46,708 nt of DNA from an uncultured Prevotella sp. (GCA_937898715.1 CALEKA010000107.1:1-46708), one strand, 5' to 3'. Shown: positions 16,390 through 26,228, counted from the stretch's first letter. The notes: generated by a model not told the origin, from the letters alone. Made by a program: numbers and translations.

Positions 16390-17742
16390 TTAAGCATTTT
16401 CTTTTCTGAGAATGTCAAGTCCTTCGCGTACGATGCGCTGAAGTTCCAACTTCGAAGAGTCAATAAACTCAGCAACAGCAAAATCTTCAGGAGCTACTTC
16501 ATAAATACCCAATGCTTCTTGACGATCAATATCGCCAGTGATGATAGCCTTTATCAAATAGCTGGGATAGATATCCATAGGGAACACGCGTTCGTACTCA
16601 GCACTCATAATCATATGGCGTTCTCCTCCCTTAATGCGGCAGTCGAGATTGTAAGCACGCTTTTTTCCAAAGAGCCAAGAGAAGTAGCTATGATTTGTAG
16701 AGAAATCGTTGAAACGCGGAGCTATCCAACCAAATGCTTCGTTTACATCATCGCCCTCTGGTATAGCACAAACTTCCGTACTGAAAGCTCCTAAGAAATC
16801 AGAGACATTTGATTTATAACCAACGAAAGGATTACCATTGATAATACGTACGTGCTCTATTGAAGTAAGCTGACCATTCAAAACATCAGCAAGGGGTGAA
16901 CCTATCAGAGTCTCAACATAGTGAGGTTGTTTTACGCAAGAACCAGCTACTGCAATACGACGTGAGAGTGATACCTTTCCCGTACGGAGCAGTCTACCCA
17001 ATGTAATAGCCATTTCCGCACCGAAAGTCCAAACCACTTCGCCTTTGTTGACAGGCGAAACATGGTTAATCTGAACACCCACGTTGCCTGCAGGATTTGG
17101 TCCATCAAACACATTAACTTGTGCTTCACTGATAGGCAGCAAGCGTGAGTTGATCTGCTCGGGGCAAATTCCTAAATAAACTTTGGCAATCTTTGACAAA
17201 GCCTGAACGCCTTTCTTAAAGTCCTCTTCATTGCCTGTTGCTACAAAACTAAAGTCTGCAGCGAGGGGCATTTTGTTGAATGTGGAAATAAAAATAGCCT
17301 TAGGCTTGTCTTCGGGCGATGCTATAACGTCATAAGGGCGCTGGCGAAAGAATGCGAACAATCCGCTTTCAAGCAACAGATTCTTCACGTCGTCGCCACT
17401 CATCTTTGACACTTCATGAGCGCCAAAATCCTTAAACTCTTGATTCTGCGAAGCCTTTACGCGAAAGCGCAAAAGTTTACGGCGTTCTCCGCGTTCCACT
17501 CCGACGACTGTACCACTCACAGGTGAAACGAATTGGATTCGTTCAGTAGCTTTGTCTACAAACAAAGCTTGACCAGCTACAACAGTGTCACCTTCCTTTA
17601 CTACAGGACGGGGAACAATGCCAGGAAAATCGGTCGGCATGATGGCATACTCTTCACTTGGAGTAGCAACCTTCAGATCGAGCGCGGCTTTCCCCTTCAG
17701 CTTAAGGTCCAAACCTTTCTTAATCTTGTACAAAGTTTCCAT
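16390..17742 (-). CDS. nqrA: Na+-translocating NADH:quinone reductase subunit A
   Basis: The 450-residue peripheral cytoplasmic subunit binds ubiquinone/menaquinone near NqrB. The start ETLYKIKKGLDLKLKGKAA, the barrel-sandwich region VKEGDTVVAGQALFVDKA, and VSGTVVGVERGERRKLLRF match the family along its length. It is the first gene of nqrABCDEF. A -7-like box (17771-17778) lies about 30 bp upstream. No gene for an alternative complex I is seen here. Confidence 0.96.
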   Translation of the reverse strand: METLYKIKKGLDLKLKGKAALDLKVATPSEEYAIMPTDFPGIVPRPVVKEGDTVVAGQALFVDKATERIQFVSPVSGTVVGVERGERRKLLRFRVKASQNQEFKDFGAHEVSKMSGDDVKNLLLESGLFAFFRQRPYDVIASPEDKPKAIFISTFNKMPLAADFSFVATGNEEDFKKGVQALSKIAKVYLGICPEQINSRLLPISEAQVNVFDGPNPAGNVGVQINHVSPVNKGEVVWTFGAEMAITLGRLLRTGKVSLSRRIAVAGSCVKQPHYVETLIGSPLADVLNGQLTSIEHVRIINGNPFVGYKSNVSDFLGAFSTEVCAIPEGDDVNEAFGWIAPRFNDFSTNHSYFSWLFGKKRAYNLDCRIKGGERHMIMSAEYERVFPMDIYPSYLIKAIITGDIDRQEALGIYEVAPEDFAVAEFIDSSKLELQRIVREGLDILRKENA

Positions 17743-17770
17743 TAAGTTTTAAAAAATATATATTTACGCG

Positions 17771-17778
17771 CAAAATTA
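17771..17778 (-). promoter_or_regulatory. Candidate -7 box of the nqr operon
   Basis: Read on the minus strand this is TAATTTTG, an exact TAnnTTTG, about 29 bp before the nqrA ATG. I see no good TTTG near -33. Confidence 0.5.
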
Positions 17779-17849
17779 CACATTTTAAATGAGATTCGCA
17801 TCGTTTTTATCTTGTCATTTATCGTAATTTACGAAAATCATGCAATTAC

Positions 17850-17881
17850 TTTGTTATTTCAATTGGTATACTGTAACTTTG
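17850..17881 (+). promoter_or_regulatory. Full-consensus Bacteroides-type promoter
   Basis: TTTG at 17850-17853, a 20-bp spacer, then TAACTTTG at 17874-17881. It is the cleanest promoter in the window, about 38 bp before the ATG at 17920, and it is divergent from nqrA. Confidence 0.8.
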
Positions 17882-17919
17882 CAGCGTAAAAATTATCTGT
17901 TTACTAAACAACAAACGAT

Positions 17920-18954
17920 ATGCAAGAAAAAAATCTCGGAGGGAATACAAGCTTAAATGCTTCTTCCCAAGCTGAAAACCTATCAGAAAATTTAAACCAG
18001 ACCAATTCTACTCAAGAGTCATTCTCATCACAAGGGGTGAACAATATAGCTAATGCTAATACAAGTAACAGCTCAGCTTCGTCCATTCCTCCAAAGAAGA
18101 ATCATACAAAGCTCTATGTAATTATAGCAATCATTATTGTCTTGCTGATTGGTGGAGGTATTTATCTATATAATTCTCACACGGAAGCTGCAGAAGAGGA
18201 AATGGCATATGAGGTATTGGAAAATAATGACAATCCGGAAGACTACCAAGACTTCTTAAATAAGTACCCCAATAGCGTACATGCCGATGAAGTAAGAGAA
18301 CGCTTGGCAAAACTTGAGGAAATGATTCAGAAGTGGAACTCTATTGCACTCTCTGAAAATGTAAACGATTTCATTAATTTCAAGAATAACTATCCTGATG
18401 CACAATATGGTCGGTATTGCGACATCAAAATTGACTCGCTCGACTTCATCAATGCGCAGAAGATCGGTACTTCTGAAGCTTATCAACACTATCTTGATGC
18501 TCACCCAGACGGACGCTATGCCTCTGAAGCATCAATTGCACAAGGAAGTCTGCACGAACAGGAGATTACCGCTGAAGAACAAGTGGCTGTATCAAATGTA
18601 TTAAACGATTTCTTTAGCGGATTTGCAGAACAGGACGAAAGTAAAATTTGTTCAAACATAGCGTCGACAATGACTACTTTCCTCCATCAGCGCAATGCAA
18701 ACAAATCCGTGGTTCTGAAAACTATCAATGGAATGTTTAACGAGCATATACAAGGTTGCCAATTTATCGTTAATCGTGATCTTCAACTCACTCGTGATGG
18801 CGCAACAGGTGGATTTATTGCTACATTTACAGTAGATCAACATATCCAACGCGACAACGAAGGTAAGACTTTTGGCCAGTATAAATGCACGGCTCATATT
18901 GATGCACAAGATCTCATCACTTCGCTTACTATGGATGAGATTTCCCATCAATAA
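17920..18954 (+). CDS. Single-pass membrane protein of unknown function
   Basis: The 344-residue protein has three parts. Residues 1-58 are a low-complexity Asn/Ser/Gln-rich cytoplasmic-type tail. Residues 65-84 form one membrane segment (KLYVIIAIIIVLLIGGGIYLY), preceded by lysines. Residues 88-344 are extracytoplasmic. The outer part first shows short helical repeats like YQDFLNKYPNS and YQHYLDAHPDG, which resemble TPR/YbgF-type units. After about residue 215 a domain follows whose pattern could be NTF2-like, though I cannot prove it. I do not recognise the family. It has its own strong promoter. Confidence 0.75.
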   Translation: MQEKNLGGNTSLNASSQAENLSENLNQTNSTQESFSSQGVNNIANANTSNSSASSIPPKKNHTKLYVIIAIIIVLLIGGGIYLYNSHTEAAEEEMAYEVLENNDNPEDYQDFLNKYPNSVHADEVRERLAKLEEMIQKWNSIALSENVNDFINFKNNYPDAQYGRYCDIKIDSLDFINAQKIGTSEAYQHYLDAHPDGRYASEASIAQGSLHEQEITAEEQVAVSNVLNDFFSGFAEQDESKICSNIASTMTTFLHQRNANKSVVLKTINGMFNEHIQGCQFIVNRDLQLTRDGATGGFIATFTVDQHIQRDNEGKTFGQYKCTAHIDAQDLITSLTMDEISHQ

Positions 18955-19058
18955 AATTTGCTTTCCGCGGTTTAGCTTATGCTTAAGAACTCTGCCTTTC
19001 CAGAATAAATGGAATAGGCATAAACATTCAACGAACTATTTAATAAATCATACGAAAA

Positions 19059-19514
19059 ATGCTTACAATCAACTCTTACGAAGAATTTGAGAAGTATCTC
19101 GGACAAGAGCTCGGCAAGTCCGATTGGCTTGAAATAGATCAAGACCGCATTAATGCTTTTGCCGATGCTACGTTGGATCATCAATGGATTCATGTAGACC
19201 CTGAACGTGCAAAGAATGGTCCTTTCGGACAAACTATCGTACATGGTTATCTTACGCTTTCACTCCTTCCATATATGTGGGAGCAAATCATCAAGGTGAA
19301 CAACCTCAAGATGATGGTCAACTATGGTATGGACAAGATGAAATATGGTCAAGCCGTGCTCAGCGGTCAGAGCGTTCGCTTGGTAGCCTCACTTCATAGC
19401 ATCGCCAATTTGCGTGGTATATGCAAGGTAGAAATTAAGTTTACTATTGAGATCAAAGATCAGAAGAAGCCTGCATTGACAGGTATTGCAACATTCCTCT
19501 ATCATTTTAATTGA
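19059..19514 (+). CDS. MaoC-like hot-dog dehydratase / (R)-enoyl-CoA hydratase family
   Basis: The 151-residue protein has the single hot-dog domain of MaoC-type hydratases. The hydratase motif is visible in FADATLDHQWIHVDPERA, with the catalytic Asp/His pair (about 29-41), followed by GPFGQTIVHGYLTLSLLP. Such enzymes add water to trans-2-enoyl-CoA or a similar thioester. The physiological substrate is not evident, and no fatty-acid or PHA genes lie beside it. It ends 20 bp before a terminator. Confidence 0.85.
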   Translation: MLTINSYEEFEKYLGQELGKSDWLEIDQDRINAFADATLDHQWIHVDPERAKNGPFGQTIVHGYLTLSLLPYMWEQIIKVNNLKMMVNYGMDKMKYGQAVLSGQSVRLVASLHSIANLRGICKVEIKFTIEIKDQKKPALTGIATFLYHFN

Positions 19515-19534
19515 TCCTATATAATACCTTCTTA

Positions 19535-19590
19535 CAGACAAGCACTAAGGTAAGTCTTCTTTTAGCATAAACCTTGTGCTTGTCTGCATT
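19535..19590 (+). terminator. Intrinsic terminator after the MaoC-like gene
   Basis: CAGACAAGCAC..AAGG pairs with CCTTGTGCTTGTCTG at 19572-19586, followed by CATTTTAT. Confidence 0.75.
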
Positions 19591-19688
19591 TTATAATTAA
19601 TATGGTAATCAAATTAGATTGAAATTGATGCCATATTATTTATCTATGTTGATATTACCTATTTATTCTACATCTCTCCTCCCTTTAT

Positions 19689-20291
19689 ATGGATACTTAT
19701 TTGACAATAAAATCTCTTAGTCAATCCCAACTTACAGAAAAGCGCTCACGCTTCATAGCATTTGCCATACCTGTCCGTTCGGAAGAGGAAGCTAAGCAAT
19801 GTGTAGCACAATATAAGAAAAAATATTACGATGCGCGTCATGTATGTTATGCTTATATTGTTGGAGACGATGGAACAACAACTCGAGCTAATGATGATGG
19901 AGAACCGAGCGGTACCGCTGGACGTCCTATTTTAGGACAATTACAATCGCATGGTCTTACATACGTATTGGGCATTGTTGTTAGGTATTTTGGCGGTGTT
20001 AAATTGGGTACAGGCCCTTTAGGAGTTGCTTATAAAACTGCTATCTGTGAAGCTCTCGATATGGCAGAGATCAAAGAATGCATTATGACGTCTCTATTCT
20101 CTGTTTCTATTCCTTATACAGATGCCGATTGTGCCATGCGTTTTATTAGAGAAGGCGGTGGTGACATTATACAAAGAGACTTTGATGAGCAAGGGACAAC
20201 GTTGCTTGTCGAAGTCAGACTTGATAACGAAAAGGCATTAAGAGAACGATTGAGCAAGATCCTAACATTGCGCTTTAACAAGAATGCATAA
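19689..20291 (+). CDS. YigZ/IMPACT family protein
   Basis: The 200-residue protein matches the YigZ (UPF0029/IMPACT) family. The segments EKRSRFIAFAIPV, YDARHVCYAYIVG, DDGEPSGTAGRPIL and VVRYFGGVKLGTGPL are all present in the first 115 residues. A ferredoxin-like C-terminal domain follows. Relatives bind nucleic acid or regulate translation, but the exact biochemical role in bacteria is poorly defined. The acetyltransferase follows 76 bp downstream. Confidence 0.9.
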   Translation: MDTYLTIKSLSQSQLTEKRSRFIAFAIPVRSEEEAKQCVAQYKKKYYDARHVCYAYIVGDDGTTTRANDDGEPSGTAGRPILGQLQSHGLTYVLGIVVRYFGGVKLGTGPLGVAYKTAICEALDMAEIKECIMTSLFSVSIPYTDADCAMRFIREGGGDIIQRDFDEQGTTLLVEVRLDNEKALRERLSKILTLRFNKNA

Positions 20292-20367
20292 CAATATACC
20301 CATATTGTGAGCAAATCATTTGCATTCAAACATCTATATATCTTTACCTGCATATCCATTTCGAAAG

Positions 20368-20898
20368 ATGACATTTCAGCCTTTATCTTCCTTATATATA
20401 GAACAAGCTAAAGAACTTTATCTGTCAGCATTTCCTCAAGAGGAACGTCGCCCTGTAGATCAATGGCTACATCTCCATCAAGTGAATACATCCTTCCATA
20501 TCTTGGTTATTAAGTCGGGAAATGCCTTCTCCGGGATTCTCACTTATTGGGATTTCAATGAGTTTATCTATATAGAACATTTTGCCACCGATATAGCGCT
20601 CCGCGGACGTGGACTTGGGCAAAAAGCGCTATGTTCTTTTATTAAAGGAGTAGGAAATCGTCCGATTATATTAGAAGTTGAATTACCCCAAACATCATTG
20701 GCTAAGAGACGCATAGGATTTTATGAAAGGGTAGGGTTCTCAATCATAGACAAGCCCTATAAGCAGCCTCCATATCTAGGACAAAATGGATTTTTCCCTT
20801 TGCTGATAATGAGTACAGACCCTTTATATGCAAATGAACATTATAGCCAAATCATCTCAATAATTTACCGTGAGGTATACCAAGTGGTCATAAAATAA
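20368..20898 (+). CDS. GNAT-family N-acetyltransferase
   Basis: From the chosen ATG at 20368 the protein has 176 residues (an ATG 48 bp upstream is possible). It has the GNAT fold: an N-terminal MTFQPLSSLYIEQAKELYLSAF helix, then FIYIEHFATDIALRGRGLGQ, where RGRGLGQ is the acetyl-CoA pyrophosphate-binding motif A. The FYERVGF segment comes near the end. Substrate unknown. The alternative start would add 16 residues without family-like sequence. Confidence 0.85.
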   Translation: MTFQPLSSLYIEQAKELYLSAFPQEERRPVDQWLHLHQVNTSFHILVIKSGNAFSGILTYWDFNEFIYIEHFATDIALRGRGLGQKALCSFIKGVGNRPIILEVELPQTSLAKRRIGFYERVGFSIIDKPYKQPPYLGQNGFFPLLIMSTDPLYANEHYSQIISIIYREVYQVVIK

Positions 20899-20972
20899 GG
20901 AGGTGCAAACACACATACAAGTGGGTAAATAAAACGATAGAACCCAAGCTACGCAAAATAATGAGCCGTGCG

Positions 20973-21004
20973 TTTTCTTGTATCGAACAATATTTGTAAT
21001 TTCG
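20973..21004 (+). promoter_or_regulatory. Candidate aspS promoter
   Basis: TTTT at 20973-20976, a 20-bp spacer, and TAATTTCG at 20997-21004, one base off TAnnTTTG. It would give a leader of about 95 nt to the ATG at 21106. Confidence 0.45.
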
Positions 21005-21105
21005 CAGACAAAAGCGAGGCGACCCTTGCAAAAGCATACTGAGTAATTCACTTCTTTTGCTGGCAAACTCGTATGAAAATAAACATTATTCAAAATCTAC
21101 ATAAC

Positions 21106-22869
21106 ATGTATAGAACAAATACCTGTGGCGAACTTCGCATCGGAAACGTAGGCCAACAAGTAACATTGGCTGGTTGGGTGCAGCGAAGCCGCAAAATGGG
21201 TGGTATGACTTTCATTGATTTGCGCGACCGCTATGGCATAACGCAGCTTGTATTCAATGAAGAAACCGATGCCGACCTTTGCGCCAAAGCTAACAAGTTG
21301 GGTCGTGAATTTGTCATCCAGATTACTGGTACTGTCAATGAACGTTACTCCAAAAACGATAAAATGCCTACGGGCGATATCGAAATCATTGTGAGTGAAC
21401 TCAATGTGCTCAATGAGTCTTTAGTTCCACCTTTTACGATTGAAAAGAATACTGATGGCGGAGATGACCTTCGTATGAAGTATCGTTATCTCGACCTTCG
21501 CCGTGAGAATGTTCGTGCCAACCTTGAACTTCGTCATAAGTTCTGTATTGCTGTAAGAAACTTCCTCGATTCTAAAGGCTTCCTCGAAATTGAAACTCCA
21601 GTATTGATTGGTTCTACTCCCGAGGGTGCACGCGACTTTATCGTGCCTTCACGCATGAATCCTGGACAATTCTACGCACTTCCTCAAAGTCCGCAAACTC
21701 TTAAGCAACTTCTTATGGTAGCTGGCATGGATCGTTATTTCCAAATAGCCAAGTGCTTCCGTGATGAAGACCTCCGTGCTGATCGTCAGCCTGAATTCAC
21801 GCAGATTGACTGCGAAATGTCGTTTGTAACGCAAGACGACATTCTCAATACGTTTGAGGAAATGGCTAAGTATCTTTTCAAGGAAGTACGTGACTATGAT
21901 CTCGGCGATACTCCTTTCATCCGTATGCCCTGGCACGAAGCAATGCGCCGTTTTGGTTCCGATAAACCAGATATGCGATTTGGTATGGAATTCGTTGAAT
22001 TAATGGATACGCTAAAGGGTACAGGTTCATTCGGAGTATTCAACGACGCAAATTACATCGGTGGTATATGTGCGCCCGGTTGTGCCAATTATACGCGCAA
22101 GCAACTTGATCAGCTGACTGACTTTGTGAAGTCTTCTCAGATTGGCGCTAAGGGACTCGTTCATGCAAAGGTCAACGAAGATGGATCAATTAAGAGTTCG
22201 GTAGACAAATTCTATACTCCTGAAGTGCTTGAACAACTTAAGCAGAAAATGGATGCAAAACCCGGTGATTTAATTCTTATCATGTCGGGTGATGACGCAA
22301 TGAAGACGCGTAAGCAACTTTGCGAACTTCGCTTAGAGATGGGACAACGTCTCGGTCTTCGTGACAAGAATAAGTTCGCACTTCTGTGGGTAGTAGACTT
22401 CCCCATGTTTGAATGGAGTGAAGAAGAAGGACGCTTACTCGCAATGCACCATCCTTTCACTGCACCGCGTCCTCAAGACGTACCTCTGCTTGATACTGAT
22501 CCAGCTTCTGTATTGGCCGATGCCTACGATATGGTATGCAATGGTGTAGAAGTAGGTGGCGGCTCTATTCGTATTCACGATGCAGTGCTGCAGGCAAAGA
22601 TCTTCAAGGTACTTGGCTTTACGCCTGAACGAGCTCAAGAGCAGTTTGGCTTCTTGATGAATGCCTTCAAGTATGGTGCACCTCCTCATGGAGGACTTGC
22701 TTACGGTCTCGATCGTTGGGTATCTCTCTTCGCTGGTCTTGATAGCATCCGCGATTGCATAGCTTTCCCGAAGAACAACTCTGGTCGTGATGTCATGCTT
22801 GATGCACCTTCAAAGGTCGATCAGAAACAGCTCGACGAATTAATGATTGATTTGCGCCCGCAGGCATAA
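21106..22869 (+). CDS. aspS: Aspartyl-tRNA synthetase
   Basis: The 587-residue class II synthetase charges tRNA-Asp. The frame opens at 21073, but the family begins MYRTNTCGELR, so the ATG at 21106 is preferred. An N-terminal OB-fold anticodon-binding domain (VTLAGWVQRSRKMGGMTFIDLRDR) is followed by the catalytic core. The core shows GSTPEGARDFIVPSR, the motif 2 segment YFQIAKCFRDEDLRADRQPEFTQ and motif 3 GLAYGLDRWVSLFAG near the end. A bacterial-type insertion lies between motifs 2 and 3. It is followed by a strong terminator. Confidence 0.97.
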   Translation: MYRTNTCGELRIGNVGQQVTLAGWVQRSRKMGGMTFIDLRDRYGITQLVFNEETDADLCAKANKLGREFVIQITGTVNERYSKNDKMPTGDIEIIVSELNVLNESLVPPFTIEKNTDGGDDLRMKYRYLDLRRENVRANLELRHKFCIAVRNFLDSKGFLEIETPVLIGSTPEGARDFIVPSRMNPGQFYALPQSPQTLKQLLMVAGMDRYFQIAKCFRDEDLRADRQPEFTQIDCEMSFVTQDDILNTFEEMAKYLFKEVRDYDLGDTPFIRMPWHEAMRRFGSDKPDMRFGMEFVELMDTLKGTGSFGVFNDANYIGGICAPGCANYTRKQLDQLTDFVKSSQIGAKGLVHAKVNEDGSIKSSVDKFYTPEVLEQLKQKMDAKPGDLILIMSGDDAMKTRKQLCELRLEMGQRLGLRDKNKFALLWVVDFPMFEWSEEEGRLLAMHHPFTAPRPQDVPLLDTDPASVLADAYDMVCNGVEVGGGSIRIHDAVLQAKIFKVLGFTPERAQEQFGFLMNAFKYGAPPHGGLAYGLDRWVSLFAGLDSIRDCIAFPKNNSGRDVMLDAPSKVDQKQLDELMIDLRPQA

Positions 22870-22926
22870 ATTTCTCAAGTGTAATGTACTCTAGTTGAGA
22901 AAAATAACTCTTTCATACTGCATCTT

Positions 22927-22977
22927 AACCGAGAAGCATGAGAATTCTATTAAGAATACTCTGCTTCTCGGTTTTTT
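22927..22977 (+). terminator. aspS intrinsic terminator
   Basis: A perfect 12-bp stem AACCGAGAAGCA / TGCTTCTCGGTT is followed by TTTT. Confidence 0.9.
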
Positions 22978-23033
22978 CATGCCGAGAAATATATTTTTCC
23001 TAATGATTTTATGATTACATACTAAAAAAAACG

Positions 23034-23041
23034 TACATTTG
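23034..23041 (+). promoter_or_regulatory. -7 box for the outer-membrane protein gene
   Basis: TACATTTG matches TAnnTTTG exactly, 34 bp before the ATG. TATG, one base off TTTG, lies 20 bp upstream as the -33 element. Confidence 0.6.
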
Positions 23042-23075
23042 CACACAATAGTCCTTAAAATTAATCTTTTCCACC

Positions 23076-25979
23076 ATGAAACACCCCATTCCTATTAAAC
23101 TATGGCACATTATCTTTATAGCGGTCATGCTACTTCAGAATTCATCTGCTTTTGCTCAAAAGCCAAAGACAACAAATTTCAATATTCAAGTACATGATAA
23201 AGTGTCCAATCGACAACTTAATCGTGTTCGTGTCTATGTGTTGAAAACTGACAGCATGGTCATAGATTCGTGTAAAACGTTCTATTCTGGCAGTAGCAAT
23301 GGTGAACGAGAGATTTTCTATGTATGCGAAGTTAAGACAGCTGAACCTTATTATCTTCTTAGGTTTGAACGAGAGGGTTACAAGCCACGCATGATACGTG
23401 TGGAAGCCTCTTCTGAAATCAATTTGACAGAAGTACAACTTGAAAGAGAAGTAAAACTTCGCAATTTGAACGAGGCTGTAGTGAGTGCTACGAAGATTAA
23501 AATGGTGATGAAAGGCGATACGCTTGTATATAATGCTGATGCTTTCGAACTTGGAGAAGGATCTATGCTTGATCAGCTCATAAGCCAACTTTCTGGTGTA
23601 AAACTCGAAAAAGGAGGCGTTATTACGCTTAATGGTAATAAAGTAAGTTCGCTACTTATCAATGGTAAAGACCTTTTTAATGGTGATGTACAAAAGGCTA
23701 TGGAAAATCTTCCAGCCTACATAGTAGACAAAGTAAAGGCATATCAGAAGGCTCCTGATAATGCATATCTCACTCGTAAAGATACAAAAGCAGAAGCACA
23801 AGACCCCTGGGTGATAGATGTAAACTTAAAGAAAGATTATAATCAAGGTTGGTTGGTAAGCGCTGAAGGAGGCTACGGCACAAATGATCGTTATTCAGGA
23901 CGCCTATTTGGACTTCGCTTTACGAATCAAACAGAGTTGTTTATATATGGAAATGCAAACAATCTAAACGACAAAGCCAAGCCTTGGGGACAAGGTGTTT
24001 GGTATAAAGACGAAGTGAAAAATGGCGAAATGAAGCTATATAAAGGCGGAGCTTATTTTGCGTACAATAGCAAGAATAATAAAAATCGTATAAGCACTTC
24101 AGTAGATGTTGCGCACAACTCAGTCGACATCAACAACCGAGCTTCTCAGACCAACTACTATGAAACGGGCGATACATATGGCAGATTACACTATATGAAC
24201 CATTCTCGCGATTTAAGCGTGGATTGGACTGCTGATGGCAAGTATGCACGCAAGAATGTATTCATGACATGGAAGCATATATTACGTTATAGCGACAATC
24301 ACACACAAAGTGAGACACAAAATGCCACATTCAATCGTCAGCTTGCTGAACTCTCGCCGGCTTCTGTTCTTGACACTATATTCGGTAATTTTGGCTATGT
24401 ATCGCAGGCACAAAGTTCCATAATTAATCGATACAGAGATCTGGGACTAAGTCAAAAATATCATTGGAAGGTCTGTGAGTTTCTCTATTTTACACTACCT
24501 CACTGGAATTTGTCTTTGGGTGGTAACTACAATCATATCTCGCAAGATTATTTCTCTCAATACTTACTCCACAACTCTACAACGGGCACTACAGGTGACT
24601 ACCGCAATCGCTACACAAATGCTCCTCAAAATAGCTATGATTGGAATGCAGCCCTGTCACGCAACATTATCAACAAAGTGAAAAGCAATTGGACTAATCG
24701 ATTAATGATTTCTTACAGTGTCTACAACTCACACAGTAACACTACATCAATGCTGTATCGCCTTGACAAATGGGATAATGGATGGAACCAGCCATTGCCC
24801 GGCGGAAAAATCATAGGTATTCTACCTTCTGCTTCTGACTCTCTGACAAATTGTACAGACTGGGCTAATAGTTATGAGACAACCGTAAATGATTGGACGC
24901 ACTCGTTAAACCTCTCATATACATTGCTTTATAGTCGGAAGTTCTCTCTGTCCTTTAATCCTTACATCAATTATCACCATCGCGGTGTGAAGGATTGGCG
25001 AAATCAGAACGATACGCGTCACGTAAGCAAAGATTACATATGGGTAGCTCCTTCATTAAATATCAAAATAAGTGATTTCAGTTTTTCAACGAGTACATAC
25101 CGCCAGTTACCAAGTGCTATCTATTTGCTCGACGTACTGAGTGATTCTGATCCACTTTTTATAACAAAAGGCAATAATAATCTAAAGCCTTCGGATACTT
25201 ACAGTGTAGGTGCGAGATATAACAAGTTTAGTCGCCATACCTTAGCTGAAGCAAACGTGAGGTACAGTATTACACGCAATTCTATCGGACAGGCACGCTA
25301 TTATAATAGCGAAACGGGTGTTACAACGATGCAACCTGCCAATATCGATGGTAATTGGTCCGCCAACTGCGGTGGTAGCTTCGCTCACGAACTCGATAAG
25401 AAAGAGCGTTGGGAAGTACAAACTTCTGCCAACTTTACCTATCTACATAGCACAGACTTTGTACATGATGGACAAACTGAGGTATCGCTTTCTGATTTAG
25501 ATAAAAGCATCGTTCGCAATCTATTCACAAATACCTCTGTCGCCATCAACTATAGAACAAAGCCACTAAATGCTGGTATCAAAGTACAGATAGATTGGCA
25601 GCATGCCACAAGCAAGCGTACCAATTTCACCACAGTCAATAGCAAGGATATTTTTACCACATTCAATGTCTTAGCAAAACTCCCTTGGCAGTTAGAAATT
25701 AGTACAGATCTCACACTTTATAATCGCCGTGGATATGCAGAACACTCTATGAACAAGGACGAATGGATTTGGAATGCTTCCATAGAAAAACGTATACTCA
25801 AGGACAAATCGCTGTCCTTTAAATGTACCGCGTTTGATCTGTTAGCACAACGTAGCAGTATGGAACGTCGGTTAAACGTACAGGGATATACGGAAACTTG
25901 GTATAATACCATTCCACGTTATGTACTATTCACCCTTAGCTATCGATTCCATAAAGCGCCACGTCGAAACTATGAATAA
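23076..25979 (+). CDS. Outer-membrane beta-barrel, TonB-receptor-like protein
   Basis: The 967-residue protein has a signal peptide (about 1-27, cleavage near AFA-QKP). A carboxypeptidase-regulatory-like domain follows (about 32-115, ending in the VQLEREVKLRNLNEAVVSA linker). Next is a plug-like domain (MLDQLISQLSGVKLEKGG; VSSLLINGKDLF), then a long alternating-strand barrel to the C-terminal YVLFTLSYRFHKAP. This is the OMP_b-brl_3 style of Bacteroidota outer-membrane proteins. It is not a standard SusC: no SusD gene follows and no clear TonB box is visible. Ligand unknown. It has its own promoter, and the first T-rich hairpin downstream is at 26356. Confidence 0.85.
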   Translation: MKHPIPIKLWHIIFIAVMLLQNSSAFAQKPKTTNFNIQVHDKVSNRQLNRVRVYVLKTDSMVIDSCKTFYSGSSNGEREIFYVCEVKTAEPYYLLRFEREGYKPRMIRVEASSEINLTEVQLEREVKLRNLNEAVVSATKIKMVMKGDTLVYNADAFELGEGSMLDQLISQLSGVKLEKGGVITLNGNKVSSLLINGKDLFNGDVQKAMENLPAYIVDKVKAYQKAPDNAYLTRKDTKAEAQDPWVIDVNLKKDYNQGWLVSAEGGYGTNDRYSGRLFGLRFTNQTELFIYGNANNLNDKAKPWGQGVWYKDEVKNGEMKLYKGGAYFAYNSKNNKNRISTSVDVAHNSVDINNRASQTNYYETGDTYGRLHYMNHSRDLSVDWTADGKYARKNVFMTWKHILRYSDNHTQSETQNATFNRQLAELSPASVLDTIFGNFGYVSQAQSSIINRYRDLGLSQKYHWKVCEFLYFTLPHWNLSLGGNYNHISQDYFSQYLLHNSTTGTTGDYRNRYTNAPQNSYDWNAALSRNIINKVKSNWTNRLMISYSVYNSHSNTTSMLYRLDKWDNGWNQPLPGGKIIGILPSASDSLTNCTDWANSYETTVNDWTHSLNLSYTLLYSRKFSLSFNPYINYHHRGVKDWRNQNDTRHVSKDYIWVAPSLNIKISDFSFSTSTYRQLPSAIYLLDVLSDSDPLFITKGNNNLKPSDTYSVGARYNKFSRHTLAEANVRYSITRNSIGQARYYNSETGVTTMQPANIDGNWSANCGGSFAHELDKKERWEVQTSANFTYLHSTDFVHDGQTEVSLSDLDKSIVRNLFTNTSVAINYRTKPLNAGIKVQIDWQHATSKRTNFTTVNSKDIFTTFNVLAKLPWQLEISTDLTLYNRRGYAEHSMNKDEWIWNASIEKRILKDKSLSFKCTAFDLLAQRSSMERRLNVQGYTETWYNTIPRYVLFTLSYRFHKAPRRNYE

Positions 25980-26042
25980 CGTAAAAGAAAGACTGTATGA
26001 TTTAGGTTGATTAGTCTTTGTCCGCATTCATGAAATCTATGA

Positions 26043-26111
26043 ACGTACGTCTATAGAGGTTATGGACGTACATCCATAGCCCCTTTGCACGTACGTCAAT
26101 AGAAACGTTCG
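26043..26111. repeat. 23-bp tandem array, ACGTAC core
   Basis: Three units start at 26043, 26066 and 26089, exactly 23 bp apart, each with ACGTAC followed by a TCnATAG-like segment. The palindromic core is ACGTACGT in units 1 and 3 and ACGTACAT in unit 2. Short inverted flanks, GAACGT on the left and ACGTTC on the right, bound it. It lies 64 bp after the stop of the outer-membrane protein gene. Confidence 0.8.
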
Positions 26112-26205
26112 AGGACAAATGAACGGATTGTGAATGAAATGCATAAGATGCAATGTATTACTGAATGAAATGTGAACAGAATAAGAATAGGAGAGAATAT
26201 ATTTG

Positions 26206-26228
26206 ATAGCTCTGATAGAGCAGCAAAA
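26206..26228 (+). repeat. Short dispersed element, copy 1 (second copy at 34813)
   Basis: ATAGCTCTGATAGAGC and the following seven bases match 34813-34835 with two differences over 23 bp. This copy contains a perfect small hairpin GCTCT-GAT-AGAGC. Confidence 0.6.

Noticed and set aside
23076..25979. SusC-type glycan receptor of a polysaccharide utilisation locus
   Set aside because: No SusD-like gene, glycoside hydrolase or sensor follows, and the domain pattern fits a different barrel family.
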